From Maribacter algarum (ex Zhang et al. 2020) (lineage in GTDB: Bacteria > Bacteroidota > Bacteroidia > Flavobacteriales > Flavobacteriaceae), in the NCBI RefSeq assembly GCF_005885635.1, contig NZ_VATY01000002.1, positions 248,001 to 312,000 on the forward strand: DNA of 64,000 nt. Direction: 5' to 3'. Numbering within the stretch: position 1 is the stretch's first letter; each line of letters starts with the position of its first letter. Shown piece by piece: positions 43,642 through 52,468 of this stretch. The notes below the pieces were generated by a model that worked only from the letters and a program-made list of their open reading frames with translations, ran no database searches and was not told the DNA's origin. A program made the position numbers and the translations under genes.

Positions 43642-44256
43642 TTAATCGGGCTTCTTTAGATTTTTCATTTCTCTGGCTATGGCATGTGATGCGACATCCC
43701 GTTCTTCAAGTTCACTAATAATTTTTAGATGGTCATGCTCTCGTCCTTGAGAGAGCTTATAGGTAGCCTGAATATTTTCTATTTTAATTTCAAAGCCTAC
43801 GACCCCTTTAATTTGGCGCATGGTCTTTGGTGACATGTCTCTGGACGAAACAGGCTCCTTGGAGTCAGCTTCATATTTATCAACCAATTTATGCAACGAA
43901 GCCAGTAATGCTTCTTCATTTTGAAAATTTAAAGTGCCATAAACATGAACGGCAATATAGTTCCAAGTGGGCACTTCCTCTTCCTTGTACCATGAAGAAG
44001 AGACATAGCTATGTGGTCCATTGAAGATACATAAAACTTGAGTTTCTGGTTGAAAATACTTCCATTGTGGATTGGCTTTCGCAATGTGACCGACTAGAAT
44101 ATCCTTTCCATCTGAATCGAGATCTAGCTCTAGAGGAATATGGGTTGCCCAAGGTTTTCCATCGACCTGACTCACTAGAATACCGAAGCTGTTATTGATA
44201 ATGAAATCTTTGATTTCTTCGAGGTCCTTGTTTTTGTATTGAGTTGGGGTGTACAT
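43642..44256 (-). CDS. PaiB family FMN-binding protein
   Basis: A 204-residue protein of the FMN-binding negative regulator PaiB family: WATHIPLEL, GHIAKANPQWKYF, CIFNGPHSYVSSSWY and VPTWNYIAVHVYGT, the split-barrel flavin-binding core. In Bacillus PaiB affects sporulation and protease genes; here it may be a flavin oxidoreductase or regulator. It sits mid-operon, three bases after the EEP gene and one base before GH113. Confidence 0.9.
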   Translation of the reverse strand: MYTPTQYKNKDLEEIKDFIINNSFGILVSQVDGKPWATHIPLELDLDSDGKDILVGHIAKANPQWKYFQPETQVLCIFNGPHSYVSSSWYKEEEVPTWNYIAVHVYGTLNFQNEEALLASLHKLVDKYEADSKEPVSSRDMSPKTMRQIKGVVGFEIKIENIQATYKLSQGREHDHLKIISELEERDVASHAIAREMKNLKKPD

Positions 44257-44259
44257 GAC

Positions 44260-45096
44260 TTATTTTTTAGATAAAGAAACCAAAACTGGTAAATGGTCGG
44301 ATATATGTTTTCCACTAGCAAGCCGCTTATCGATATGAATATAACTATTGACCTTTAGGTTTTTTGTAAAGATATAGTCAATACGTCTTTCCATGGGATT
44401 GTTGATATCGAAATTATTGAAAGTACCTTTAGGGCTCTTATGAGTAGTCTTCGAAATATGCTGTGCATCATCCATTTTCTTTTGAAACAAACGAATTGGT
44501 TTCTCCTCAGGCATAAGATTGAAATCACCCATTAAAATTAACGGGAGTTTTTCAATATTGAGCTGTTTTATTTCTTTCAAAATAAGTTTTGCAGAATTCT
44601 TCCGGGCTTTTACTCCAATATGGTCAAAATGGGTATTAAAGACCCATACTTTTGCCTTTGATACTCTGTTCTCGAAAAGTCCGTAGGTACAAATACGCTC
44701 CATGGATGCATCCCAGCCAACCGATATTTTATTAGGGGTTTTTGAGAGCCAAAAAGTGTTTGAGTCCAACAGTCGAAACTTCTTTTCATCAAATAGAATA
44801 GGGGAGAACTCTCCTTTTTGTTTCCCATCGTCCCTGCCAACGCCTATATACCTGTGATTGATTAGGGAATTATCCAAGTACTCAAGTTGCCGGAACAGTA
44901 CTTCCTGAAGCCCCAAGAATTCTGGATTATACCCTTTAATAAGATCGACCATTGCCGCCTTTCTATCGTTCCAGTTGTTGACCGTATCATTTACATTATC
45001 GTATTTGATGTTGTAGGTCATTGCCTTAAAATCTTGTGAAATACAGAGCAAGGGAACAATAAGAGCAGCTAAAAAAAGTATTTTCTTTATGTTCAT
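44260..45096 (-). CDS. exported endonuclease/exonuclease/phosphatase-family protein
   Basis: A 278-residue protein with a signal peptide (LAALIVPLLCIS) and the EEP fold of DNase I and inositol phosphatases. Metal-site motifs: AMTYNIKYD, GLQEVLFRQ, VFNTHFDHIG, MGDFNLMP and ISDHLPV. Bacterial exported members often act on phosphodiesters or sphingomyelin-like or sugar phosphates. Start overlaps the preceding NTF2-like gene (ATGA, 4 bp), so it is the second gene of the operon that includes GH113. Confidence 0.88.
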   Translation of the reverse strand: MNIKKILFLAALIVPLLCISQDFKAMTYNIKYDNVNDTVNNWNDRKAAMVDLIKGYNPEFLGLQEVLFRQLEYLDNSLINHRYIGVGRDDGKQKGEFSPILFDEKKFRLLDSNTFWLSKTPNKISVGWDASMERICTYGLFENRVSKAKVWVFNTHFDHIGVKARKNSAKLILKEIKQLNIEKLPLILMGDFNLMPEEKPIRLFQKKMDDAQHISKTTHKSPKGTFNNFDINNPMERRIDYIFTKNLKVNSYIHIDKRLASGKHISDHLPVLVSLSKK

Positions 45097-45596
45097 TCTG
45101 AATAAGTCGATTTTTCAACGGAGGCCATATGGTCTTTAATTACAAACCATTTTCCTGTTGTTTTTTTAAGGACATAGCTAACGTGCATTCTATTAAAATA
45201 TGGTTTTCCATCACGTTCAGGTTCTTTATATATTGATTCAACTACAACCGAAGCCATGATTTCACCCACATCAGAATTCAATATTTCCGATTTCAATGTC
45301 CAATTATTTGATTTGAACCACTCTCTATGATAATCCATGAAACCGCTTGTTTTTTCAATGATTTCTGTTCCCGGCAAGATGAGTTGCATATTTCCTTCAG
45401 GGGAAAGCGTGCTTTCCAGCGTTTCTAAATCACGTTTAGAAATCGCTTCCAAATGTTTTTGCATGACCTCCAAGACCAATTCTCTGTTTAGCGATTGGTT
45501 TTGAACTAGTGCAATAGGTTTTTTAGTTTCACTGTTGCAGGAGCTGAAGAGAACGGTAAATACGAAGAGGCTGGCCAAGAAAAGATGTGCTTTCAT
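45093..45596 (-). CDS. SnoaL/NTF2-like (DUF4440-type) lipoprotein
   Basis: About 167 residues from the ATG at 45596; a TTG at 45605 is the alternative. The signal ends LFSSCNSE. The mature domain (VLEVMQKHLEAISKRDLETLESTL, EGNMQLILPGTEI, VSYVLKKTTGKWFVIKDHMASV) is an NTF2-like cone of the SnoaL/DUF4440 type. It is the first gene of the leftward operon; its stop overlaps the EEP start. Function unknown; third protein of this type in the window. Confidence 0.8.
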   Translation of the reverse strand: MKAHLFLASLFVFTVLFSSCNSETKKPIALVQNQSLNRELVLEVMQKHLEAISKRDLETLESTLSPEGNMQLILPGTEIIEKTSGFMDYHREWFKSNNWTLKSEILNSDVGEIMASVVVESIYKEPERDGKPYFNRMHVSYVLKKTTGKWFVIKDHMASVEKSTYSE

Positions 45597-45649
45597 TCTT
45601 ATCAAAATTAATTCAAGAACAAGTTAATTAGAATACTTTAAATTTAGGC

Positions 45650-46030
45650 ATGGAAACAAAAGGATATCTGCACCAAATACACCCAGTATTGCCAGTAAAA
45701 GATGTGTTGGAAGCTTTGGATTTTTATGTCAACCGCTTAGGGTTTAAAATTGGTTTCGCCGATGATTCCAAAAAACCTACCTATGCCGGCGTTTTACGTG
45801 ATGGAATTGAAATACATTTGCAATGGCATGATGCGGTGGAATGGGAGGTGGAAATAGATAGACCAATGCTTAGAATTGTGACTCAGAATATACAGGAGTT
45901 GTATGACGAATACGCCGAAAAGGATGTTTTTCATGCACATACCCTTTTGCGTGAAACAGCTTGGGGTACTAAAGAATTCGCTTTTTACGATCCTTTTAAG
46001 AACGGATTGACCTTCTATAGAGATCTGTGA
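45650..46030 (+). CDS. VOC family (glyoxalase-like) protein
   Basis: A 126-residue protein with paired beta-alpha-beta-beta-beta units (VLPVKDVLEALDFYVNRLGFKIGF, then AWGTKEFAFYDPFKNGLTFYRDL). Residues such as His52-type HLQWHDAV could bind metal. It resembles bleomycin-resistance/glyoxalase superfamily proteins; no specific substrate. A -7-like TAAATTTA ends four bases before the ATG, suggesting a leaderless transcript. Convergent with the Cache-channel gene, 9 bp apart. Confidence 0.83.
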   Translation: METKGYLHQIHPVLPVKDVLEALDFYVNRLGFKIGFADDSKKPTYAGVLRDGIEIHLQWHDAVEWEVEIDRPMLRIVTQNIQELYDEYAEKDVFHAHTLLRETAWGTKEFAFYDPFKNGLTFYRDL

Positions 46031-46039
46031 TTGTTGTTT

Positions 46040-48151
46040 CTAATAAAACTTCGCCAAAGTAATCACCAGAATACATAGAAAAAAGAAAGGGAAATAAGAA
46101 GCCTTGAAAATTTGATTTTCATTAAAATCAAAAATTGGGGCCTTGCTTTTGGCGTAGGTGATAAGATTCCATGTCGATAGAATAATCATGAGATAAGTCA
46201 CAAAATAGAAGTATTCCATATAAATCAAATCCGCCGTGATGATTTCTTTTCTCAAATCGATATGCGAGAAAATTAAAACGAAGAAAAAGGCTGCCATTCC
46301 TTCAATTATTCCTTGCCTTTCTTCTGTTTTAGAACACGCGACTAATAGAATATACATCATTATCAATACTACAAAAATTGGAATTAAATAGGTCACGAAT
46401 GTATTTAGGAGAATACGCCTGAGATCAATGTTGTAATGCAACACGGGCACTTCTTCAAAAAGGGTCTTCGAACCAAATCCAAAATCAGTATCGTATGATT
46501 CAACAGAGTAGTTAAAATAACTCTTCATAATATTATTGCCCGAAACCTTTACGTTTTGATTCAAACCTGGTTTCTTAGTGGGATTTGTGAATTCATAGCT
46601 TGCTAAATCAGGAGTAAAAATGAGATGATCTTCATTGCTGATAGGAACAATGTCCATACTGATATGCCGCTTGTCAAAAGGGAAATTTTCGTAATTCAGG
46701 TATTGTTGCAAGGTCACCCTAAAATCCCAACCAATCAGGAGGTAATCAGGACTGCCGGCAATGCCTTTTACTTTTTTACGGTAGATTTCTTCTACGAACG
46801 AAGCTTCTGCAAAAGGAGAGGTTTGAGGAAATAAGAATCCTTCTTCAACTTTTTCAATAAGGTCTATGGGGTATTTTTGCCAAACCGTTCCGCCAATATT
46901 CAAGTTGTAACTATTTTCAAAAGCCATACGCTGCACAAAAATCCCCGTTGGAATGGCTGTGCTTTTTGGAAGCTTTAATTCCTCTCTCCGCGTTTCTTGT
47001 TGATTTATAAAACTTCCCAAGCTTGATACATCAGCAATTGGAGGACTTTCTTCCGCATTTATTCTGCGGCTACCTGTATGCTCCAGATATCCTACCAAAA
47101 GAATATTAAAAATCAAAAGAAAGGTAGCTAAAGCACTCAATTGCCATATTTCTTGTCGGTCTAAATGGTCTTTATTGAAATGTATAAGTATAATCATTAA
47201 AAGAAAAGCCGAAAGCAACAAGGTCAACTTGATATACCGGTGATTCAGGGCCGCTTTACTGCCTAAGAGCTCGTTTTTAGAGAATGCCAATCCGATACCC
47301 CATCCGTTAGAAGGAATCTTATCATAAAAGAACAGTTCGGTATCATTACTGTCATCAGCAGTAAAAGCCACATTACCTGCTTCTCCCTTTAACAATCCTT
47401 CATAGGCTGATTTTAGAATGGTATTCTCTTCCGCATCACTTATGGTTTTGAGATTGGTAGTTCCGATATAGTCATTTACGGGATGCGATAAATACGTGCC
47501 CTCTTTGGAAGTAATAAGACCGTACCCCGTTTTTCCCAAACTCAATGAAAGAATCAGGCTCTTGAATCCACTTGTTACGAAACTCATGGTAATCGTTCCA
47601 CGCACTTGTCCTTTTTTTGGTCCAGAAGTATAGTGGAAAGGAATGCCATAATCGATATACCAATCTTTCGCACCTTTGGCATAATAGGGTTCTACCCATT
47701 TTGCACCATTGTCACGTACACCAGTATACCAAGCGGTTCCATCAGCCTTTGCATCCGTATAGTCATAACTTTCGCCAACAAATAGGTAATCGCTGGTTCC
47801 TTTATTGTAATATGGACAATAGAGTCTGCGTTCTTCGGAAAATGCAAAAGGCTCATAACAAGCGGTAATGCCTTGTAAGGCAGGAATCTTTAAAGAAGAC
47901 TCTTTAATTATGCGTTCTATTTCTTCTTGGGAATATTCATTTGCACCGAACTCATCCGCTAACCTTTCACCCTCGTTCACAATGCTTGAAAGAATAGCAT
48001 CCACCTGCTCCTTCAGATTGTTCATTGTGGTCAAGCCTTTTTCCTGAACAATTCGATTTCGCTCTTGCGTAAAGGAATAGAGTTCGTAAGCATGATAGAC
48101 CAAGGCCACGAATAGAATAACTGCAATCGCATATAGAATTTTCTTTACCAT
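46040..48151 (-). CDS. Cache sensor fused to pentameric ligand-gated ion channel-like module
   Basis: A 703-residue membrane protein; the ATG at 48151, one base after the porin stop, is chosen over the ATG at 48176-48178. Order seen (numbering from the upstream ATG): TM 11-33; double-Cache domain about 40-310 (AWYTGVRDNGAKWVEPYY, then GYGLITSKEGTYLSHP); two TMs at 313-333 and 345-365; a beta-sandwich 405-590 with the pro-loop NFPFDKRHISMDI; then four helices at 590-613, 622-640, 650-674 and 690-710. The last four match M1-M4 of prokaryotic pLGICs, and the topology fits a periplasmic C-terminal half. Ligand and ion are unknown. Confidence 0.85.
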   Translation of the reverse strand: MVKKILYAIAVILFVALVYHAYELYSFTQERNRIVQEKGLTTMNNLKEQVDAILSSIVNEGERLADEFGANEYSQEEIERIIKESSLKIPALQGITACYEPFAFSEERRLYCPYYNKGTSDYLFVGESYDYTDAKADGTAWYTGVRDNGAKWVEPYYAKGAKDWYIDYGIPFHYTSGPKKGQVRGTITMSFVTSGFKSLILSLSLGKTGYGLITSKEGTYLSHPVNDYIGTTNLKTISDAEENTILKSAYEGLLKGEAGNVAFTADDSNDTELFFYDKIPSNGWGIGLAFSKNELLGSKAALNHRYIKLTLLLSAFLLMIILIHFNKDHLDRQEIWQLSALATFLLIFNILLVGYLEHTGSRRINAEESPPIADVSSLGSFINQQETRREELKLPKSTAIPTGIFVQRMAFENSYNLNIGGTVWQKYPIDLIEKVEEGFLFPQTSPFAEASFVEEIYRKKVKGIAGSPDYLLIGWDFRVTLQQYLNYENFPFDKRHISMDIVPISNEDHLIFTPDLASYEFTNPTKKPGLNQNVKVSGNNIMKSYFNYSVESYDTDFGFGSKTLFEEVPVLHYNIDLRRILLNTFVTYLIPIFVVLIMMYILLVACSKTEERQGIIEGMAAFFFVLIFSHIDLRKEIITADLIYMEYFYFVTYLMIILSTWNLITYAKSKAPIFDFNENQIFKASYFPFFFLCILVITLAKFY

Positions 48152-48152
48152 T

Positions 48153-49334
48153 TTAAAAGTACAAACCGAAATTAACATTCAATCGATGATGCCACTCACC
48201 AGTACCATCTCCCGTAGTTAAAGCATCCGTTGAATTTGGGGTCAACCAGGGTTGGTTTCTCCCGCTGGCATAATCCACATAAATATACAGTGGTTTTATG
48301 GATATTAAGGCACCTAGTATATTCATTTGAGTGTCTTCCCAGGTGGCAATTGATTTATCCATATAGGTGTAATCGTTGTATAATTGTATGGATTGAAATC
48401 TACCTCTGTTAACCGGAATAGTATAGGCCAAGCCTATAGAATACATACTTGCTTTTGCAGCGGTGTTATATGGGAAATTATAGGCAGCTTGTTCCAGGAA
48501 TTCCCGACTTTCTCCCTCTGCATTTTTTGGTTTGTTATTGTATGTGATGAACTGGGTTTGCAGATTCCATCGTTTATAATCCAATTGATAATGGAGTCCT
48601 AATGCCGAATGATTTCCGACATCTTGGGTATCTATATTCCAAATACCGCCATATTGTAAGGAAGTGCCGAGTAGGTGTTTTGCCTTCTCACCCAATTTAT
48701 AATTAAAACGGATGTTAAACTGGTTCACTTCTTTATTTCTTCCGGAGAAATCATAGGAATACCGATTTGGAGAAACGGGATTATTATCGCTTAAGGTTAG
48801 CGCCTCGGCATTTTTGTAAAAACCAATATCTAATTTGATTCTATCATCTTCATAGTCATAGCTGATACCCATATCATGGTCATCTTCAAAACCCAAATAA
48901 AAGGGAAGTTGAAAAAACCAACTGTGTGAATTGAATTGTTGCGGACCAAAATAGCCGGGAATCAGACCTAATTTTAAATGACTTTTTTTGTTGAGATTGT
49001 ATTGTACCCAACCATATTTGAGGAAAGCTCCTCCAAAAGCCCCGGAGTAAAAACGTTGGTCGATGTGGATCTCCATAGGCCCATAAGCAGCATCAACATT
49101 AATGCGGAAAACTTCAAACCCGAAATCACCACCTCTTTTTTGTTGATTGGGTTTCCATGTAGAATTGTTATAGTTGTAGCGCAGGGCACCACCTAAGTCC
49201 ACTTTTAATTTTGGTTTTGTGATGCTGTCATTTTGAGAATATGATAGAATTGAAAACCCAAAAACAAAAAAAAGTAGCAACACCCTTTTAAGAGAGATGC
49301 GTTCGCTATTTTTTCCGAAAAGGGAATAGTTCAA
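48153..49334 (-). CDS. outer-membrane beta-barrel porin-like protein
   Basis: A porin-type barrel of about 393 residues with alternating amphipathic strands, many aromatic girdles and a terminal Phe (NFGLYF), as needed by the barrel assembly machinery. The signal peptide is VLLLFFVFGFSILSYSQ. No ATG exists in frame near it; a TTG at 49334 (giving NYSLFGKNS) is chosen, with TTG at 49415 as an alternative, so the start is uncertain. It resembles OprO/OprP-type phosphate-selective porins only in general form. The channel gene follows after one base, so the two form an operon. Confidence 0.8.
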   Translation of the reverse strand: MNYSLFGKNSERISLKRVLLLFFVFGFSILSYSQNDSITKPKLKVDLGGALRYNYNNSTWKPNQQKRGGDFGFEVFRINVDAAYGPMEIHIDQRFYSGAFGGAFLKYGWVQYNLNKKSHLKLGLIPGYFGPQQFNSHSWFFQLPFYLGFEDDHDMGISYDYEDDRIKLDIGFYKNAEALTLSDNNPVSPNRYSYDFSGRNKEVNQFNIRFNYKLGEKAKHLLGTSLQYGGIWNIDTQDVGNHSALGLHYQLDYKRWNLQTQFITYNNKPKNAEGESREFLEQAAYNFPYNTAAKASMYSIGLAYTIPVNRGRFQSIQLYNDYTYMDKSIATWEDTQMNILGALISIKPLYIYVDYASGRNQPWLTPNSTDALTTGDGTGEWHHRLNVNFGLYF

Positions 49335-49465
49335 TGAAAAACTGCATCGGTGGTAAGTCTTTTTCAAGAGGTAAATAGCACTAAAGGGTTGGTTTTCTAT
49401 TTGTGAAGATACCAAAAATCTAAAATTGATAGTGTCATCCTCCTAAAATGGCCTTTTCCTTACTG

Positions 49466-50797
49466 TTAATCTGTTTGATTAGATCTGCTGCTAATATCAC
49501 CGCTACCGCTGCCACTATTGCGGTTCCGATTTCGATTGCGATTGCGATTCCTATTTCGGTTCTTACTATGGTTAGAATCGCGGCTGTTTTTTCGGTTTCT
49601 AGATTGATTGTTGCGAGATTTTTGAGATGGTTTTCTGACTACAGTTTCTTGCTCTGAAGCATCATCCATATACGGATGTTCTCCTAAACGCGGGACTTGC
49701 TGCTTGATGAGTTTTTCAATGTCCTTTAGGTAGGGGCGCTCTTCTGCCATACAGAATGACATTGCGATTCCGCTAGCATTCGCCCTACCTGTTCTACCGA
49801 TGCGGTGGACATAAGTTTCTGAAACATTGGGTAAGTCGTAATTGATAACTAAAGCCAAATCATCTACGTCAATTCCTCTTGCAGCAATATCTGTGGCTAC
49901 TAATACTTTGAGTTTTCCTTCTTTGAATGCTCCAAGAGCCTTCTGACGTGCCGTTTGTGATTTATTACCATGAATTGCCGCAGACTTAATATCCGCTTGC
50001 CCCAGTTTTTTTACAATCTTGTTTGCTCCATGCTTAGTGCGTGAAAAGACCAATACAGAGTCATCAGGTCTTTGCTGAAGTAGATGTACCAATAGTTTTG
50101 GTTTGTTCGCTTTACTAACGAAATAGACCCCTTGTTCAACGCGTTCGGCAGTAGCCTGCTCGGGTTTTATGGTCACGCGTTCAAAATCCCCAAGCATTTT
50201 ACGAGATAATTCCACAATGGTTTTCGGCATGGTCGCAGAGAAGAAAAGGGATTGTCTTTTTGGCGGGAGTTTCGCAATGATTTTTTTAATATCATGAATG
50301 AAACCCATATCCAACATCTGGTCGGCTTCATCAAGTACTACGAAGTCTAGGTCTCTGAACGATATAAAACCCTGGTTCATTAAATCAAGTAATCTTCCAG
50401 GAGTGGCAATTAAAATATCTACACCAGCTCTCAATGAATTTACTTGTTTCCCTTGTTTTACACCCCCAAAAATCACTGTATTTCGCAACCCTGTATGTTT
50501 TCCGTAGGCTGTGAAACTTTCTCCAATTTGAATAGCGAGTTCACGAGTTGGTGTAACTACAAGGGCTTTTACTTTTCTTTTATTGTCACGAAGACTGATT
50601 CCTTCATACAAATGATGTAAAATGGGAATACCGAAGGCAGCAGTTTTTCCTGTTCCTGTTTGGGCAACACCTAAAAGGTCTTTTCTTTTGAGAAGAATCG
50701 GAATTGCCTGTTCTTGTATGGGAGTTGGGTTGGTATAGCCTTCTTCTCGAAGCGCCTTGAGAATAGGCTCTGCAAGCCCGAGTTCTTTGAATGTCAT
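49466..50797 (-). CDS. rhlE: DEAD-box RNA helicase RhlE
   Basis: A 443-residue helicase. Q motif (TPIQEQAIP), Walker A AQTGTGKT, DEAD at Asp147-149 region (VVLDEADQMLDMGF), SAT, and HRIGRTGR are all present. The C-terminus is a basic tail with seven alternating Arg-Asn pairs, then Gly-Ser repeats (NSGSGSGDISSRSNQTD), a likely RNA-binding or condensate-promoting tail. Typical length for Bacteroidota RhlE. Likely unwinds structured RNA in ribosome biogenesis or decay. No autoregulatory feature identified. Confidence 0.94.
   Translation of the reverse strand: MTFKELGLAEPILKALREEGYTNPTPIQEQAIPILLKRKDLLGVAQTGTGKTAAFGIPILHHLYEGISLRDNKRKVKALVVTPTRELAIQIGESFTAYGKHTGLRNTVIFGGVKQGKQVNSLRAGVDILIATPGRLLDLMNQGFISFRDLDFVVLDEADQMLDMGFIHDIKKIIAKLPPKRQSLFFSATMPKTIVELSRKMLGDFERVTIKPEQATAERVEQGVYFVSKANKPKLLVHLLQQRPDDSVLVFSRTKHGANKIVKKLGQADIKSAAIHGNKSQTARQKALGAFKEGKLKVLVATDIAARGIDVDDLALVINYDLPNVSETYVHRIGRTGRANASGIAMSFCMAEERPYLKDIEKLIKQQVPRLGEHPYMDDASEQETVVRKPSQKSRNNQSRNRKNSRDSNHSKNRNRNRNRNRNRNRNSGSGSGDISSRSNQTD
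49516..49564 (-). repeat. hexanucleotide coding repeat (Arg-Asn)
   Basis: Repeated TTGCGA/TTTCGG-type units on the plus strand, encoding the alternating Arg-Asn tail of RhlE. Several units vary by synonymous changes, as expected of an old, slowly drifting repeat. Confidence 0.7.
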
Positions 50798-51018
50798 ATA
50801 AAATTATAAGTCGCGAAGTTACGTTTTAACGACGGATAAAATTCCGAACTGCGATTTTTTTGATTTTATAGCATTTTTGAAAAGTATTCTGCCACAGAAT
50901 TTGGGCGTTTGATATCGTTTCTAAATAGATACACAACATATAAATGTACCAGAAGTCTTTAAAGCATAAATTGCTGTTATATCTTAATCAAATAAAGGTT
51001 TCCCGTTCCTAAAAACCC

Positions 51019-52458
51019 ATGCGGAATTCACAAATACTAATTTGTACGATTTTGTTTTTCTTCCTCCATGCATTACATGGACAGGATACCTTTGCCGATG
51101 ATTTTGATGTTCGGAGTTATGCTAACAACGATGGAACAAATCTTTTTTTAGGTAACTGGGTAGAAACTAATGAAACGACAAATCCTACTACTGGAAACAT
51201 AGAAATTACATCAGGTGGGGATCTTGAGTTTGTAAACTTAGATAATAGATACATCACAAGGAATCTAGATTTATCTGCCTATGAAAATGTAACATTGACC
51301 TTAGATCATGACAGGACGAATGGTAATGAAACGATATCGGTTCAACTTTACGACGGAACTACTTTTAATTCTATCGCTACGTTAAATGGAGATGGAAGTT
51401 TAACCTACGAATTGGCAACGAATGAGATTAGCTCGGGTTCAGCTATCCGATTTATCACTGGCAGTGGCGATTGGGATGATTCCGAACGTGTTTTAATCGA
51501 TAATTTATTGTTCACCGCAGAGGAACCTGACTTACCACCAATCGTTATTGGCTCTGGAGATGATCTTTATTGCCCTGGTGGTTCTATCCCGATTGCGGAA
51601 AGCATCACAATTACGGACCCAGATGATGTAGGAACTACCGCTGTTTTCATTCAGATTTCCGGTGGTTATGTCAATGGCGAAGATTTACTGACTTTGACCG
51701 GAAGCCATCCTAGCATTAGCACTTCTTGGGATCCTATTCAAGGAGAACTTACTTTACAAGGGCCAGCGACTTACACTGAGTTTGAAGCTGCCGTGTTAGC
51801 CACAGAGTTTTCTTCAAGCTCAGGAAACCCATCTGGTATAAGGCAATTTTCGATAACGGTTGGTGAAGCGAATTTCTTACCATCAACTAGTCATTACTAT
51901 GAGTTCATTTCTGCTCCGGGTATAAATTGGACCGATGCAGAGATTGCGGCGGGCAATCGTACTTATTTCGGATTACAAGGCTATCTAGCTACGCTTACCT
52001 CACAAGCCGAGGCGGATTTTTCAGGTCAGCAGGCAAGCGGATTTGGATGGATAGGCGCAAATGATGTGAACGTTGAAGGAGAATGGCGCTGGGTTACTGG
52101 CCCCGAAGCAGGTACTCAATTCTGGAGTGGAGATGAATCTGGAACTGAGCTAACCTTTGCAAATTGGAATGGGGGAGAGCCTAACGACCATCCTAATGAC
52201 AATGTACCGGCTCAAGAAAATTATGCCCATATTGCCGATGCCTCTGTGATAAGGGGAGGAGCACCCGTTGGAGCATGGAACGATTTACCAAATACAACGG
52301 GAACTGGCGGTCCATATGCTGCCCAAGGTTATGTAGTTGAGTATGGCGGTACGACAGGTGACCCTGTACTTAATATAACTGCAACTACGGCATTGAATAT
52401 TAGCGATTGTCGTGTGATTACAAATCGCAGAATTACTTATCGAACGAATAAAAATTAG
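51019..52458 (+). CDS. secreted C-type lectin-domain protein
   Basis: A 479-residue exported protein. Signal peptide ends LHGQ; a jelly-roll-like region follows (about 25-170, FADDFDVRSYANN to VLIDNLLFTAE), then a cadherin-like region with ITDPDD near 195-200, and a C-type lectin domain at about 290-450 (YYEFISAPGINWTDAEIAAG, WIGANDVNVEGEWRWVTG, FANWNGGEPND, WNDLP). The WND/WNGGEPND residues are those that bind calcium and sugar in this fold. The protein ends abruptly in a basic tail (RRITYRTNKN) with no recognisable type 9 secretion sorting domain, so it may be truncated or an odd variant. Confidence 0.8.
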   Translation: MRNSQILICTILFFFLHALHGQDTFADDFDVRSYANNDGTNLFLGNWVETNETTNPTTGNIEITSGGDLEFVNLDNRYITRNLDLSAYENVTLTLDHDRTNGNETISVQLYDGTTFNSIATLNGDGSLTYELATNEISSGSAIRFITGSGDWDDSERVLIDNLLFTAEEPDLPPIVIGSGDDLYCPGGSIPIAESITITDPDDVGTTAVFIQISGGYVNGEDLLTLTGSHPSISTSWDPIQGELTLQGPATYTEFEAAVLATEFSSSSGNPSGIRQFSITVGEANFLPSTSHYYEFISAPGINWTDAEIAAGNRTYFGLQGYLATLTSQAEADFSGQQASGFGWIGANDVNVEGEWRWVTGPEAGTQFWSGDESGTELTFANWNGGEPNDHPNDNVPAQENYAHIADASVIRGGAPVGAWNDLPNTTGTGGPYAAQGYVVEYGGTTGDPVLNITATTALNISDCRVITNRRITYRTNKN

Positions 52459-52468
52459 GGAAAGATTT

